A stretch of DNA of 64,000 nt from Pseudomonas sp. A34-9 (GTDB lineage Bacteria; Pseudomonadota; Gammaproteobacteria; Pseudomonadales; Pseudomonadaceae): positions 1,576,501 through 1,640,500 of the forward strand of contig NZ_CP119967.1 of the NCBI RefSeq assembly GCF_029543085.1. Direction: 5' to 3'. Shown in pieces: positions 25,036 through 33,744 of the stretch. The notes under the pieces are model-generated. The model worked only from the letters and a program-made list of their open reading frames with translations. It was not told the origin of the DNA and ran no database searches. A program made the position numbers and the translations under genes. How positions within the stretch are numbered: the stretch's first letter is position 1; every line of letters begins with the position of its first letter.

Positions 25036-26808
25036 TCAGCTCCGAGTTTCAAGGTAAGCCCGCCACCCGCCCAAATGGCTGATATCCAGCGCACCCTCCA
25101 GACCATACGGCTCACAGATAAACCCACTCTCCCAACGTCCGTCCGCCAATTGCACCTTGCCCAATCCAAGCGGTGCCGGAATCCCGGTGAGAAACGAGCC
25201 CAACTCACTGCTCGGCAACTCCCAGACTTCCACCGCAATCGCCACGCCGCCGTCCTTGACCCGTACCATCCCCGGACGCAGCGGTGGGCCGCCGGCCAAC
25301 GCGTGCAGTTGATAGTCCGGTGAACTGAGCGTCGTCTCCAGCAAACGCCCACCCCGCTGCGTCAGTTGCCAGTTCAACGCCAACCCTTGCAAATGCGCGC
25401 CACACACCACGATGCGGGCGCGATCACTGCGTGCAACGTTCGCGGGCGTTGGCCGCGTATCGTCTTGCTGACGCTGCAGTGCATCGGCCACGCTCAGCAG
25501 ATATTGATCGGTGAACGCCCGGCCAAACAGCGTCACGCCCCACGGCAAACCGTTGGCCATGAACGCGCTCGGCACGGCGACGGCGGCGTAGTCGAGCAGG
25601 TTCATGAAGTTGGTGTAGTAACCCAGTTCGGAGTTGCGCAGCACCGGCTCGGCGTGCAGTTCGGCCAGCGTCACCGGGCGGCCGATGGTCGGGGTGAGCA
25701 CGCAGTCGAGGTCATCGAGGGCTTGATCGCACAGGGCTTTCAGGGTTTGCAGCCGATACCGCGCGCGGAAAGTCTGCACGCCGGTCACCGCCGGTGCCTT
25801 GGCCAGCACGGCACGGATCACCGGTAAAACTGCCTCGGGATTTTTCTCCATCAACTCACCCGCGACGCTATACCGCTCGGCGACCCACGGCCCTTCGTAG
25901 AGCAGGCGGGCGGCCTCAAAAAATGGCGACAGATCCAGTTCAACCGCTTCGCCACCCAAGGCCTTGAGCCGGTCGATGGCATCGGCAAACAACAGCGGCC
26001 CTTCGTCGCAACCGAAAAACTCAAGATCCTGCGCGCGCGGCACACCGAAACGAAAGGGGCGTGGCGCACCAAATGCCGAGCCATCATTCCAGCAAGGATT
26101 GCGGCGACTGTATTCGTCGCGCGGATCAAGTTTGGCGGTCAGCGCCAGCAACTGGCTGGCCTCACGCGCCGTCGCGGTGAACGTGGTCACGCAATCCAGC
26201 GTGCGGCAAGCGGGCAGCACACCCGCGGTGGAAATCAGGCCTTTGCTCGCCTTTAATCCGACCAGATTGTTCAGCGCCGCTGGCACCCGACCGGAGCCTG
26301 CGGTGTCGGTGCCCAAGGCAAAACTTGCCACGCCCAGCGCCACCGCCAGCGACGAGCCGGCGCTGGAACCGCCGGACGGATACTCCGGCAACACGCTGTT
26401 CGGGCAGGCGCCGTACGGCGAGCGACTGCCGTTGAGGCCGGTGGCGAATTGATCGAGATTGGTCTTGCCCAGCGGAATCGCCCCCAATGCAATCAACTGC
26501 TCGACAATGGTCGCCGAGCGTTGCGGCACATAAGCAAAATCCGGGCAGGCGGCGGTGGTCACAATGCCCGCCAGATCAATGTTGTCCTTGATCGCAAACG
26601 GCACGCCGTACAGCGGCAGGTTGTCGAGGTCGCGACCGTCAAGGTCGGCAAGGTAGGGCTCCAGCTCGGCGACGCTGAGAAGATGAATGAACAGGTGATA
26701 ATCCGGGTTCAGCGCGGCGGCTTTTTCCCGTAGTTTCAGCAGCAGTTGACGCGGTGTGGTGTCGCCATTGCGATAGGCCTGGCGCAGAACATCGAGTTGC
26801 AGATTCAT
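25036..26808 (-). CDS. atzF: Allophanate hydrolase
   Basis: 590 residues. The amidase-signature domain (about 1-440) shows 'VPFAIKDNIDLAG' (catalytic Lys), 'YPSGGSSAGSSLAVALG' (cis-Ser) and 'GTDTAGSGRVPAALN' (nucleophile Ser). A C-terminal domain of about 130 residues ('RIVVCGAHLQGLALNWQLTQ') is the AtzF C-terminal domain. It cleaves allophanate to ammonia and carbon dioxide, completing guanidine or urea nitrogen release. The start at 26808 is preferred because AAGGAT precedes it. It is the last gene of the guanidine operon, 24 bp after the carboxylase. Confidence 0.93.
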   Translation of the reverse strand: MNLQLDVLRQAYRNGDTTPRQLLLKLREKAAALNPDYHLFIHLLSVAELEPYLADLDGRDLDNLPLYGVPFAIKDNIDLAGIVTTAACPDFAYVPQRSATIVEQLIALGAIPLGKTNLDQFATGLNGSRSPYGACPNSVLPEYPSGGSSAGSSLAVALGVASFALGTDTAGSGRVPAALNNLVGLKASKGLISTAGVLPACRTLDCVTTFTATAREASQLLALTAKLDPRDEYSRRNPCWNDGSAFGAPRPFRFGVPRAQDLEFFGCDEGPLLFADAIDRLKALGGEAVELDLSPFFEAARLLYEGPWVAERYSVAGELMEKNPEAVLPVIRAVLAKAPAVTGVQTFRARYRLQTLKALCDQALDDLDCVLTPTIGRPVTLAELHAEPVLRNSELGYYTNFMNLLDYAAVAVPSAFMANGLPWGVTLFGRAFTDQYLLSVADALQRQQDDTRPTPANVARSDRARIVVCGAHLQGLALNWQLTQRGGRLLETTLSSPDYQLHALAGGPPLRPGMVRVKDGGVAIAVEVWELPSSELGSFLTGIPAPLGLGKVQLADGRWESGFICEPYGLEGALDISHLGGWRAYLETRS

Positions 26809-26832
26809 GAGTAGATCCTTATCCAATTGGCT

Positions 26833-29800
26833 TTAATCGAGTGCCAGCACCACGACCCGTTGTCCGGCGCGCACCGCCGAACCGGGCTGCACACGAATCT
26901 CGCGCACCACCCCGGCCATCGGCGCGAGTACCGGGATTTCCATCTTCATTGACTCGAGAATCACCAGCACATCGCCCGCTTCGACGCGGCTGCCGGCCTC
27001 GACCTGCACCTGCCAGAGATTGCCGGCAATATGGCTGTCGACGCTGTGTTCACCGCAGGCCAAGGTGGCGTCTTCGGTGGATGGCGCCACGGCTTCTTCG
27101 CTGTCGAAATGCGCCTGACCGCTGGCGATCCAGCGTTCGCGCTCGGCGTTGAACGCGCCCTGTTGCCGGGCGCGAAAGGCACTGATGCCTTCGGCTTCAC
27201 GACTGAGAAACGCCTGATAATCGGCGAGGTTGAGCTGGCTGTGTTCGATGTTCAGATCGAAGCGTCCGAGTGGAAAATCGCGGCGGATGCGCAGCAGTTC
27301 TTCGGCACTGACCGGGTAAAAACGGATCTGGTCGAAGAAGCGCAGCAGCCACGGTTTACCGTCGAACGCAGCGACTTCACGATAGCGATTCCACATCTGC
27401 AACGTGCGCCCGACAAACTGATAACCGCCGGGGCCCTCCATGCCGTACACGCACATATAGGCGCCGCCGATGCCTACCGAATTCTCGGCGGTCCAGGTGC
27501 GCGCCGGGTTGTATTTGGTCGTGACCAGGCGATGACGCGGATCGAGCGGCGTGGCCACCGGCGCACCGAGGTAAACGTCGCCGAGGCCCATCACCAGATA
27601 GCTGGCATCGAACACCGTGCGCTGCACTTCGTCGAGGTTGGGCAGGTCGTTGATGCGACGGATGAACTCCAGATTGCTCGGGCACCACGGCGCGTCCTTG
27701 CGCACGGTGGTCATGTACTTCTCGATGGCCAACTGGCAGGCCGGGTCGTCCCACGACAACGGCAAATGCACGATGCGCGATGGCACTTGCAGGTCGTTGG
27801 CGGCGCACACCGCGTCCCACTCGCCGGCGATGATGCCGAGCAGATCAGCCAGCGGCAGTTGCTCGGGCTGGTAGTGGATCTGCAGTGAGCGGATGCCGGG
27901 GGTGAGGTCGATCACGCCGTGCAGGGATTTTTGTTCCAGCGCTTGCATGAGGGCGTGGGCGCGGAAGCGCAGGACCAGATCCAGCTCGGGAGCGCCTATT
28001 TCCAGCAACAGATGAGTATCCCCGGAGACCCGCGCAACAAGCCGCCGATCCCCCTGACCCAACGCCAACACCACAGGCGACACCAAACCCTGTGGGAGCG
28101 AGCTTGCTCGCGAATGCGGTGTGTCAGACACATCAATGTTGACTGACACGGCCTCTTCGCGAGCAAGCTCACTCCCACTGGGGAGATCCCATTGCAGGGC
28201 GAGATCGCGGGCGTCAGTGAGAGTGACGGGGATGAACTGGATTTTATCGCCCGCCTTGAGCTGCCCCAGTTGCCACAGATCCGCTTCGATCACCGTCACC
28301 GGGCAGACAAACCCGCCAAGGCTCGGGCCATCCGGGCCGAGGATCACCGGCATATCACCGGTGAAATCCACCGCACCGATGGCATACGGATTGTCGTGAA
28401 TGTTCGAGGGATGCAACCCGGCCTCACCACCGTCGGCCCGCACCCATTGCGGTTTCGGCCCGATCAGCCGGACACCGGTGCGGCTGGAGTTGAAATGCAC
28501 TTCCCACTGGGTTTGAAAAAAAGTGCCGATGTAGTGTTCCGTGAAGTATTCCGGCGCACCGTGGGGGCCGTAAATCACCCGAATCTGCCGCACCGCCGGC
28601 AACGCGGTGATGTGCTGTCCGGCCAATTGCTGACCAGCACTACGGTCAGTCAGCGCCGGGATATGCAACACATCACCGGCCCGCAACGCACGACCACCAT
28701 GCCCACCAAACTGGCCAAGGGTGAAGGTGCTTTTGCTGCCCAGATAATCCGGCACCTGCAAACCGCCGCGCAGACACAGATAACTGCGTGCCCCGGCGCC
28801 GCTGATGCTGCCTAGATGAAGCGTCGCGCCTGCGGGGATCAGCAGTGCGGTATTCATCGGCACGCGTTCACCCTCAAGTGTCAAGGCAATCGGTGCACCT
28901 GTCACCGCGACCACTGCTGCGCAATTGAAGCGCAGCAACGGCCCGCTCATGGTGATTTCCAGCGCCGCCGCGCCTTCGGCATTGCCGAGCAGACGATTGC
29001 CCAGTCGCAGCGCACGACTGTCCATCGGCCCCGACGGCGGCACACCAACGGCCCAATAACCGAGGCGGCCGGGATAATCCTGCACGCTGGTTTGCGTGCC
29101 GGCGCTGAGCACTTCGAAAGTGTTGGCGCGATAGACCAGACCTTCCAGGCAACGGGTCCATGGCTCACCGCTGGCGAACGGAGCATCGAGGAGAATCTGC
29201 CGCAGGTAATCGCGGTTGGTTTCGACGCCGTACAACAGACTGGCGCCTAACGCTTGATGCAACTCGGCACGCGCCTGTTCGCGGGTCGGCGCCCAGGTGA
29301 TGACTTTGGCAATCATCGGATCGAAGTACGGCGGAATCTCGCAGCCAGCCTCGACCCAGGTATCGATGCGCAGTTGAACGCCGTTGGCCGGGGGAAACTC
29401 CACCGCCGTCAGCAAGCCCGGGCTCGGCTGAAAATCGCGGCCCGGATCTTCCGCGTACAGGCGCGCCTGAATCGCATGGCCTTCAGGTTTCAACTGGCGA
29501 TACAACTCGCTCAGCGGCGGCAAATCCCCCGCCGCCAACTCAACCATCCAGCGCACCAGATCCACGCCCCAGACCTGTTCGGTGACGCCATGCTCCACCT
29601 GCAAACGCGTATTCACTTCAAGAAAATAGAAACGCTGCGCCTCGCTGTCGAAGACGAATTCCACGGTGCCGGCACTGCGATAGTTCACCGCTTTCGCCAG
29701 TTTGATCGCCGCCGCACACAGCGCTTCGGCCATGCCGTCCGGCAGGTTTGGCGCCGGCGTTTCTTCGAGAACTTTCTGATTGCGCCGCTGCACTGAGCAG

Positions 29801-30480
29801 TCGCGCACGCCGAGGGCGATGACCTCACCACGACCGTCGCCGAACACCTGCACTTCCAGATGTCGGGCGCGCTGGATGTACTTTTCGATGAACACCCCGG
29901 CGTCGCTGAAATTGTTCTGACCGAGGCGTTTCACCGCGTCGAACGATTCACTCAATTCGCCGGCGCTACGGCACACGCGCATGCCGATACCGCCACCGCC
30001 AGCGGTGCTTTTCAGCATCACCGGGTAGCCGACCTGTTCGCCGGCGATCAGCGCGGCGTCGAGGCTGTCGAGCAGTTCGCTGCCTTCGAGCATGGGCACG
30101 CCGTGCTGTTTGGCCAGCGCGCGGGCGGTGTGCTTGAGGCCGAATACCTGCAGTTGCTCCGGCGTCGGGCCGATGAAGGCGATGTTTTGCGCTTCGCAGG
30201 CTTCGGCGAACGCGGCGTTCTCCGAGAGAAACCCGTAGCCGGGATGGATCGCCGTGGCGCCGCTTTGTCGGGCGATGGCGAGGATCTTGTCGACCGCCAG
30301 ATAGGTGCCGGCGGCAGCGCCTTCACCGAGGCTGTGGGCTTCATCGGCGTGCAGGATGTGCAGGCTGGCGACGTCGGCTTCGGAATACACGGCCACGCCT
30401 TTGACCTGCAGTGAGGCGAGGGTGCGCAGGATGCGGCAGGCGATGGCGCCACGGTTGGCGATGAGGACTTTTTCGAACAT
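26833..30480 (-). CDS. uca: Biotin-dependent guanidine/urea carboxylase
   Basis: 1215 residues. Domains in order: biotin carboxylase (about 1-450; 'MFEKVLIANRGAIACRILRT', ATP loop 'MLKSTAGGGGIGM', 'EVNTRLQVEHGVTEQVWG'), KipA/AHS2 (about 460-780; 'SVQDYPGRLGYWAVGVPPSG'), KipI/AHS1 (about 880-1080), and a biotinyl domain with 'LESMKMEIPVLAPMAG' near the C-terminus. Annotated historically as urea carboxylase. With a guanidine-I riboswitch and two DUF1989 genes in the operon, guanidine is the likelier substrate. Oddity: a REP doublet (28089-28181) is translated in frame in the linker between AHS2 and AHS1, adding about 31 residues. Both flanking domains remain in frame. Confidence 0.92.
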   Translation of the reverse strand: MFEKVLIANRGAIACRILRTLASLQVKGVAVYSEADVASLHILHADEAHSLGEGAAAGTYLAVDKILAIARQSGATAIHPGYGFLSENAAFAEACEAQNIAFIGPTPEQLQVFGLKHTARALAKQHGVPMLEGSELLDSLDAALIAGEQVGYPVMLKSTAGGGGIGMRVCRSAGELSESFDAVKRLGQNNFSDAGVFIEKYIQRARHLEVQVFGDGRGEVIALGVRDCSVQRRNQKVLEETPAPNLPDGMAEALCAAAIKLAKAVNYRSAGTVEFVFDSEAQRFYFLEVNTRLQVEHGVTEQVWGVDLVRWMVELAAGDLPPLSELYRQLKPEGHAIQARLYAEDPGRDFQPSPGLLTAVEFPPANGVQLRIDTWVEAGCEIPPYFDPMIAKVITWAPTREQARAELHQALGASLLYGVETNRDYLRQILLDAPFASGEPWTRCLEGLVYRANTFEVLSAGTQTSVQDYPGRLGYWAVGVPPSGPMDSRALRLGNRLLGNAEGAAALEITMSGPLLRFNCAAVVAVTGAPIALTLEGERVPMNTALLIPAGATLHLGSISGAGARSYLCLRGGLQVPDYLGSKSTFTLGQFGGHGGRALRAGDVLHIPALTDRSAGQQLAGQHITALPAVRQIRVIYGPHGAPEYFTEHYIGTFFQTQWEVHFNSSRTGVRLIGPKPQWVRADGGEAGLHPSNIHDNPYAIGAVDFTGDMPVILGPDGPSLGGFVCPVTVIEADLWQLGQLKAGDKIQFIPVTLTDARDLALQWDLPSGSELAREEAVSVNIDVSDTPHSRASSLPQGLVSPVVLALGQGDRRLVARVSGDTHLLLEIGAPELDLVLRFRAHALMQALEQKSLHGVIDLTPGIRSLQIHYQPEQLPLADLLGIIAGEWDAVCAANDLQVPSRIVHLPLSWDDPACQLAIEKYMTTVRKDAPWCPSNLEFIRRINDLPNLDEVQRTVFDASYLVMGLGDVYLGAPVATPLDPRHRLVTTKYNPARTWTAENSVGIGGAYMCVYGMEGPGGYQFVGRTLQMWNRYREVAAFDGKPWLLRFFDQIRFYPVSAEELLRIRRDFPLGRFDLNIEHSQLNLADYQAFLSREAEGISAFRARQQGAFNAERERWIASGQAHFDSEEAVAPSTEDATLACGEHSVDSHIAGNLWQVQVEAGSRVEAGDVLVILESMKMEIPVLAPMAGVVREIRVQPGSAVRAGQRVVVLALD
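28089..28181. repeat. REP doublet (family A) inside uca
   Basis: Inverted units 'GGGAGCGAGCTTGCTCGCGA' and 'TTCGCGAGCAAGCTCACTCC' about 35 bp apart. The 93-bp block is an exact multiple of three and has no stop in the uca frame, where it encodes residues beginning SGSELAREEA and ending HSRASSLPQG. Confidence 0.9.
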
Positions 30481-30569
30481 GGCATAACCCCTGAAGGGGA
30501 AGCGGGCCGTCCCGCCGTTTTTCGACAGACATCCGGGCCGTCCCGGATGACTTAAATCCACGCTGCACC

Positions 30570-30656
30570 TGTAGGAGCTGCCGCAGGCTGCGATCTTTTG
30601 ATCTTGAATTTTCAAAAAGCAAAATCAAGAGATCGCAGCCTGCGGCAGCTCCTACA
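30570..30656. repeat. Palindromic repeat (family B)
   Basis: 'CTGTAGGAGCTGCCGCAGGC' with TGCGATC, an AT-rich centre, and the full inverted copy. It lies between the second DUF1989 gene and uca within the guanidine operon, where it could act as an RNA hairpin separating the transporter/deiminase part from the carboxylase part. Confidence 0.88.
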
Positions 30657-30733
30657 GGGGAGCGGTTATTTGATGCACTGCCCGGAACGCGCCTGGCACA
30701 GGGCAAACAACCAACGGCGCAACCGGCTGATGT

Positions 30734-31375
30734 TCAGTTCCATACCAGCAGCTCCGCAGGTGTCGGGTTGTAGGCGTTGCACGGGTTGTTCAACTGCGGG
30801 CAGTTGGAAATCAGCACGATCACATCCATCTCCGCACGCAAATCGACGTACTTGCCCGGCGCCGAAATCCCGTCCTCGAAAGTCAGCCCGCCATCCGCCG
30901 TCACCGGCACATTCATGAAGAAATTGATGTTCGGCCCGATGTCACCTTTGCCCAGTCGCCCGTCATGGGCGCAGGCGCGCAGGTAATTGTCGCGGCAGCT
31001 GTGCATGTAGCGTTTTTCCAGGGCGTAGCGCACGGTGTTGCTTTCTTGCGCGCAGGCGCCGCCGAGGGTGTCGTGGCGTCCGCAGGTGTCGGCGACGATG
31101 GTCAGCATCGGCTGGCCGAGGTTGGAATACAAAACGCTGCCGGTGCTCAGGTAGACACTGTTTTGTCGGCGCAGCGTGCGCTGCACGTCGTAGCGTTCCT
31201 TGGGATTGGCGAGGCTGTAGAACAACGTATCGACGGCCTGATTGCCCTCAAGATCGAGGATGCGCAACGTCTGGCCAGCCTTGACCTCCATCAGCCACGG
31301 TTCACCGGCCGGGATTGTGGCGCGGTACACCGCTGCGTCGGGTTGTTTTTGCGAAGTGGCGATAGCAACTGACAT
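30734..31375 (-). CDS. DUF1989 protein (carboxyguanidine deiminase subunit; UAAP2 type)
   Basis: 213 residues of the DUF1989 family, formerly 'urea amidolyase-associated protein 2'. Conserved segments are 'GQTLRILDLEGNQAVDTLFY', 'RRQNSVYLSTGSVLYSN', 'ADTCGRHDTLGGACAQE' and 'NINFFMNVPV'. The cysteines in the ADTCGRHD and GGAC segments probably bind metal. In guanidine operons two DUF1989 proteins form the CgdAB complex, which hydrolyses carboxyguanidine to allophanate and ammonia; this one is the likely second subunit. Start 31375 follows GAGGATCG. It overlaps nothing but lies just 11 bp after its partner. Confidence 0.85.
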   Translation of the reverse strand: MSVAIATSQKQPDAAVYRATIPAGEPWLMEVKAGQTLRILDLEGNQAVDTLFYSLANPKERYDVQRTLRRQNSVYLSTGSVLYSNLGQPMLTIVADTCGRHDTLGGACAQESNTVRYALEKRYMHSCRDNYLRACAHDGRLGKGDIGPNINFFMNVPVTADGGLTFEDGISAPGKYVDLRAEMDVIVLISNCPQLNNPCNAYNPTPAELLVWN

Positions 31376-31386
31376 GGCAGCGATCC

Positions 31387-32112
31387 TCAAGCGAACAAAC
31401 GGTCAGTGTTGATGAAGCCGCGCTCGTTTTCCGGGCGCGAGGTGCGGCAGTGTTCGGCGACGCTGGCGTCGGCGTTCATCCAGCTCAGCTTCAGTGGTTT
31501 GGGCGCGTATTCCGGCGCCGGATCCATCGGGTGTTGCAGCGCGGTGAGCACCACCAGCGTGTCCATCGGCGCGTACAACTCGATGTAGTCGCCAGCCTTG
31601 GAATTGCCCTCGACGAAGTGGCAGCGCCCGGCCTCATCGACGTTGACGCGGCTGAACAGGTTGAGGGTCATCAACAGATCGGACAGGCCCAGGCCCCACT
31701 TGCCGAGTTCCACCAACAGGTTGTCGGTGCCGTTGCGGAAGAAACCGTTGCGCAGTTCCTGATAGCGGCCCTGACCGTACTTTTGCGCGACTTCTTCGGC
31801 GCAGAGTACGCCGCCGAGGCTGTCGCTCCAGCCGCAGGTATCAGCGGTGATCGCGGCGAGTACGCGGCCCATGTCCGAATACAGGCAGTGGCCGCTGGTG
31901 AGCTTGGCGGTGTGTTGGCACTTGAGGCTGTCGGGCAGGTTCAGCCGCTCGGTTTTTTCATTGGCGTTGAGCAGGGTCAGGCTGACATTGGCGCCGCCGC
32001 GCAGATCGGTCAGGCGCAGCAATTGGCCGCGCTTCAACACGAAAGAGCGATGGCCGCCGCCGGGGAGCATTTCTTCGGCAAACGGTGGGAACAGTTGGGT
32101 TGAATCAGTCAT
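31387..32112 (-). CDS. DUF1989 protein (carboxyguanidine deiminase subunit; UAAP1 type)
   Basis: 241 residues, the larger of the two DUF1989 paralogues. Shared features with its neighbour are 'RGQLLRLTDLRGGANVSLTL', 'TSGHCLYSDMGRVLAAITAD', 'TCGWSDSLGG' and 'LNLFSRVNVDEAG'. With the smaller partner it is expected to make the carboxyguanidine deiminase that links the carboxylase to allophanate hydrolase. The start codon is 13 bp after the ABC ATPase stop, consistent with one transcript. Which Cgd letter applies was not decided, so no symbol is given. Confidence 0.85.
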   Translation of the reverse strand: MTDSTQLFPPFAEEMLPGGGHRSFVLKRGQLLRLTDLRGGANVSLTLLNANEKTERLNLPDSLKCQHTAKLTSGHCLYSDMGRVLAAITADTCGWSDSLGGVLCAEEVAQKYGQGRYQELRNGFFRNGTDNLLVELGKWGLGLSDLLMTLNLFSRVNVDEAGRCHFVEGNSKAGDYIELYAPMDTLVVLTALQHPMDPAPEYAPKPLKLSWMNADASVAEHCRTSRPENERGFINTDRLFA

Positions 32113-32125
32113 TGCTGCAGTCCTC

Positions 32126-32914
32126 TCAAGCGGTGCGAAGGGCGCCTGCCAATTGCAACGGCAGGTCGTCGACGGCAGCGCGCAGGGCGCGGCGGTCGCT
32201 GTTCAAAGGGATGTCGTAGGTGATGCGCGCGCCATAGGCGCCGGGGGCGTGCGGGTCGAGACGAACCTTGTCGAACACCAGCAGACGGGTGCCGAGGCTG
32301 AAGCCTTCGGACAAGTCGTGGGTGACCATGAACACTGTCAACCGGGTCTCGCGCCACAGCTCCAACAGCAAGGCGTGCATGTCTTTGCGGATGCCCGGAT
32401 CGAGCGCGCCAAACGGTTCGTCGAGCAGCAACACGCGCGGTTTCATGATCAGTGCCTGTGCAATCGCCAACCGTTGCTGCATACCGCCGGACAGCTGCGC
32501 CGGGTATTTGTCGAGGGCATGGCCGAGGCCGACTTTGTCCAGCAAGGCCGCCGCTTGTTCACGCGCCTCACGTTTGGCGTTGCCGAACAAGCGACCCAGC
32601 AGCGGTGCGCGCGGCAGTTCCAGACCGAGCGCGACGTTGTCGAGCACGCTCAAATGCGGGAACACCGAGTAGCGCTGAAACACCACGCCACGGCTGGCAT
32701 CCGGTTCGCCGGCCAGCGCTTGACCGTCGAGCAGGATCTCGCCGCGACTCGCGGTTTCCTGACCGAGCAGCAGGCGCAGGAAGGTCGATTTGCCGCAACC
32801 GGACGCGCCGACCAGGGTGCAGAATTCGCCCTCGTTGACGCTCAGGTTCAAGCCTTCCAGTACCACCTGATCGGCGTACTGCTGCCAGACGTTTTTCACG
32901 GTGATGAAGCTCAT
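32126..32914 (-). CDS. ABC transporter ATPase (guanidine/urea uptake)
   Basis: 262 residues. Walker A is GASGCGKSTFL, the Q-loop is in 'GVVFQRYSVFPHLSVLDN', the signature is LSGGMQQRLAIAQA, Walker B is RVLLLDEPFGALD, and the switch histidine is in 'VFMVTHDLSEGF'. It belongs to the nitrate/sulfonate/taurine importer group. Its ATG overlaps the permease stop by 4 nt. It should power uptake of the operon's substrate, most likely guanidine given the riboswitch. Confidence 0.92.
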   Translation of the reverse strand: MSFITVKNVWQQYADQVVLEGLNLSVNEGEFCTLVGASGCGKSTFLRLLLGQETASRGEILLDGQALAGEPDASRGVVFQRYSVFPHLSVLDNVALGLELPRAPLLGRLFGNAKREAREQAAALLDKVGLGHALDKYPAQLSGGMQQRLAIAQALIMKPRVLLLDEPFGALDPGIRKDMHALLLELWRETRLTVFMVTHDLSEGFSLGTRLLVFDKVRLDPHAPGAYGARITYDIPLNSDRRALRAAVDDLPLQLAGALRTA

Positions 32915-33726
32915 TTGGCCGCCCCCGCATACCAAGGGAAGGCGCGATGGGTCAGGTATTTCAGGCCCCAATCCATCAGCCAGGCGAGGAGGGTGATCCA
33001 CACCACGTACGGCAGAATCACGTCCATCGCCAGATAACGCCGTACCAGAAAAATCCGGTAGCCGAGGCCGTCGGTGGAGGCAATGGCTTCGGCGGCAATC
33101 AGGAACAGCCACGCCGAGCCGAGCATCAGCCGCAACGAGATCAGCAAGCGTGGCAGCAGTTGCGGCAACACCACGCGCAACATCAATGTCCATGTCGAGG
33201 CGCCGAGGGTCTGCGCCTTGATCAGTAGTTCGACCGGTATTTCCCGGGCGCGTTGTTCCAGATCGCGAGCGAGCGCCGGGGTGATGCCGATCACGATCAG
33301 CATGACCTTCGACAATTCGCCCAGACCGAAAACGATGAACAGAATCGGCAGGATTGCCAGCGGCGGCACCATCGACAGCACGGTCAGCAGCGGCGACAGC
33401 GGTGCGCCGAACAGCGGCAGTGTCCCGGCGGCGATGCCCAGGCACAGCCCGGCCAGCGCGGCGATGCCGAGACCGATGGCCAGACGCCGCAGGCTCGACG
33501 CGGTGTCCTGCCACAACAGGTATTCGCCGGTACGGCTGTCGGCATTGAAGGCCAGGCGTTTCACCGCGTCGGTCATCTGTACGGCGCTGGGCAGCAGTTT
33601 GTCGTTGGGGTTGTCCGCCAGGCGCTCGGCCGAGCCCATGAAGTAGGCGAACAGCAGCAGGGCGAATGGCAGGATCACCAGCAACAGGCGACTCGGGCGG
33701 TCGGGGTGGCGATTGATCAGGCGCAT
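32911..33726 (-). CDS. ABC transporter permease (guanidine/urea uptake)
   Basis: 271 residues with about six membrane helices. The coupling loop 'EIPVELLIKAQTLGASTWTL' and following 'VVLPQLLPRLLISLRLMLG' match the EAA region of SsuC/TauC-type permeases. The ATG at 33726 is preferred over a TTG two codons earlier, because GGAGG lies 8 nt before it. It lies between the binding protein and ATPase genes and overlaps the latter. Confidence 0.9.
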   Translation of the reverse strand: MRLINRHPDRPSRLLLVILPFALLLFAYFMGSAERLADNPNDKLLPSAVQMTDAVKRLAFNADSRTGEYLLWQDTASSLRRLAIGLGIAALAGLCLGIAAGTLPLFGAPLSPLLTVLSMVPPLAILPILFIVFGLGELSKVMLIVIGITPALARDLEQRAREIPVELLIKAQTLGASTWTLMLRVVLPQLLPRLLISLRLMLGSAWLFLIAAEAIASTDGLGYRIFLVRRYLAMDVILPYVVWITLLAWLMDWGLKYLTHRAFPWYAGAAK

Positions 33727-33744
33727 GGCCAAATCCTCCGTGGC

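Noticed and set aside
25036..30480. The operon as a simple urea carboxylase/allophanate hydrolase (urea amidolyase) pathway
   Set aside because: The guanidine-I riboswitch and paired DUF1989 genes point to guanidine as substrate. Urea use cannot be excluded but is not the best reading.
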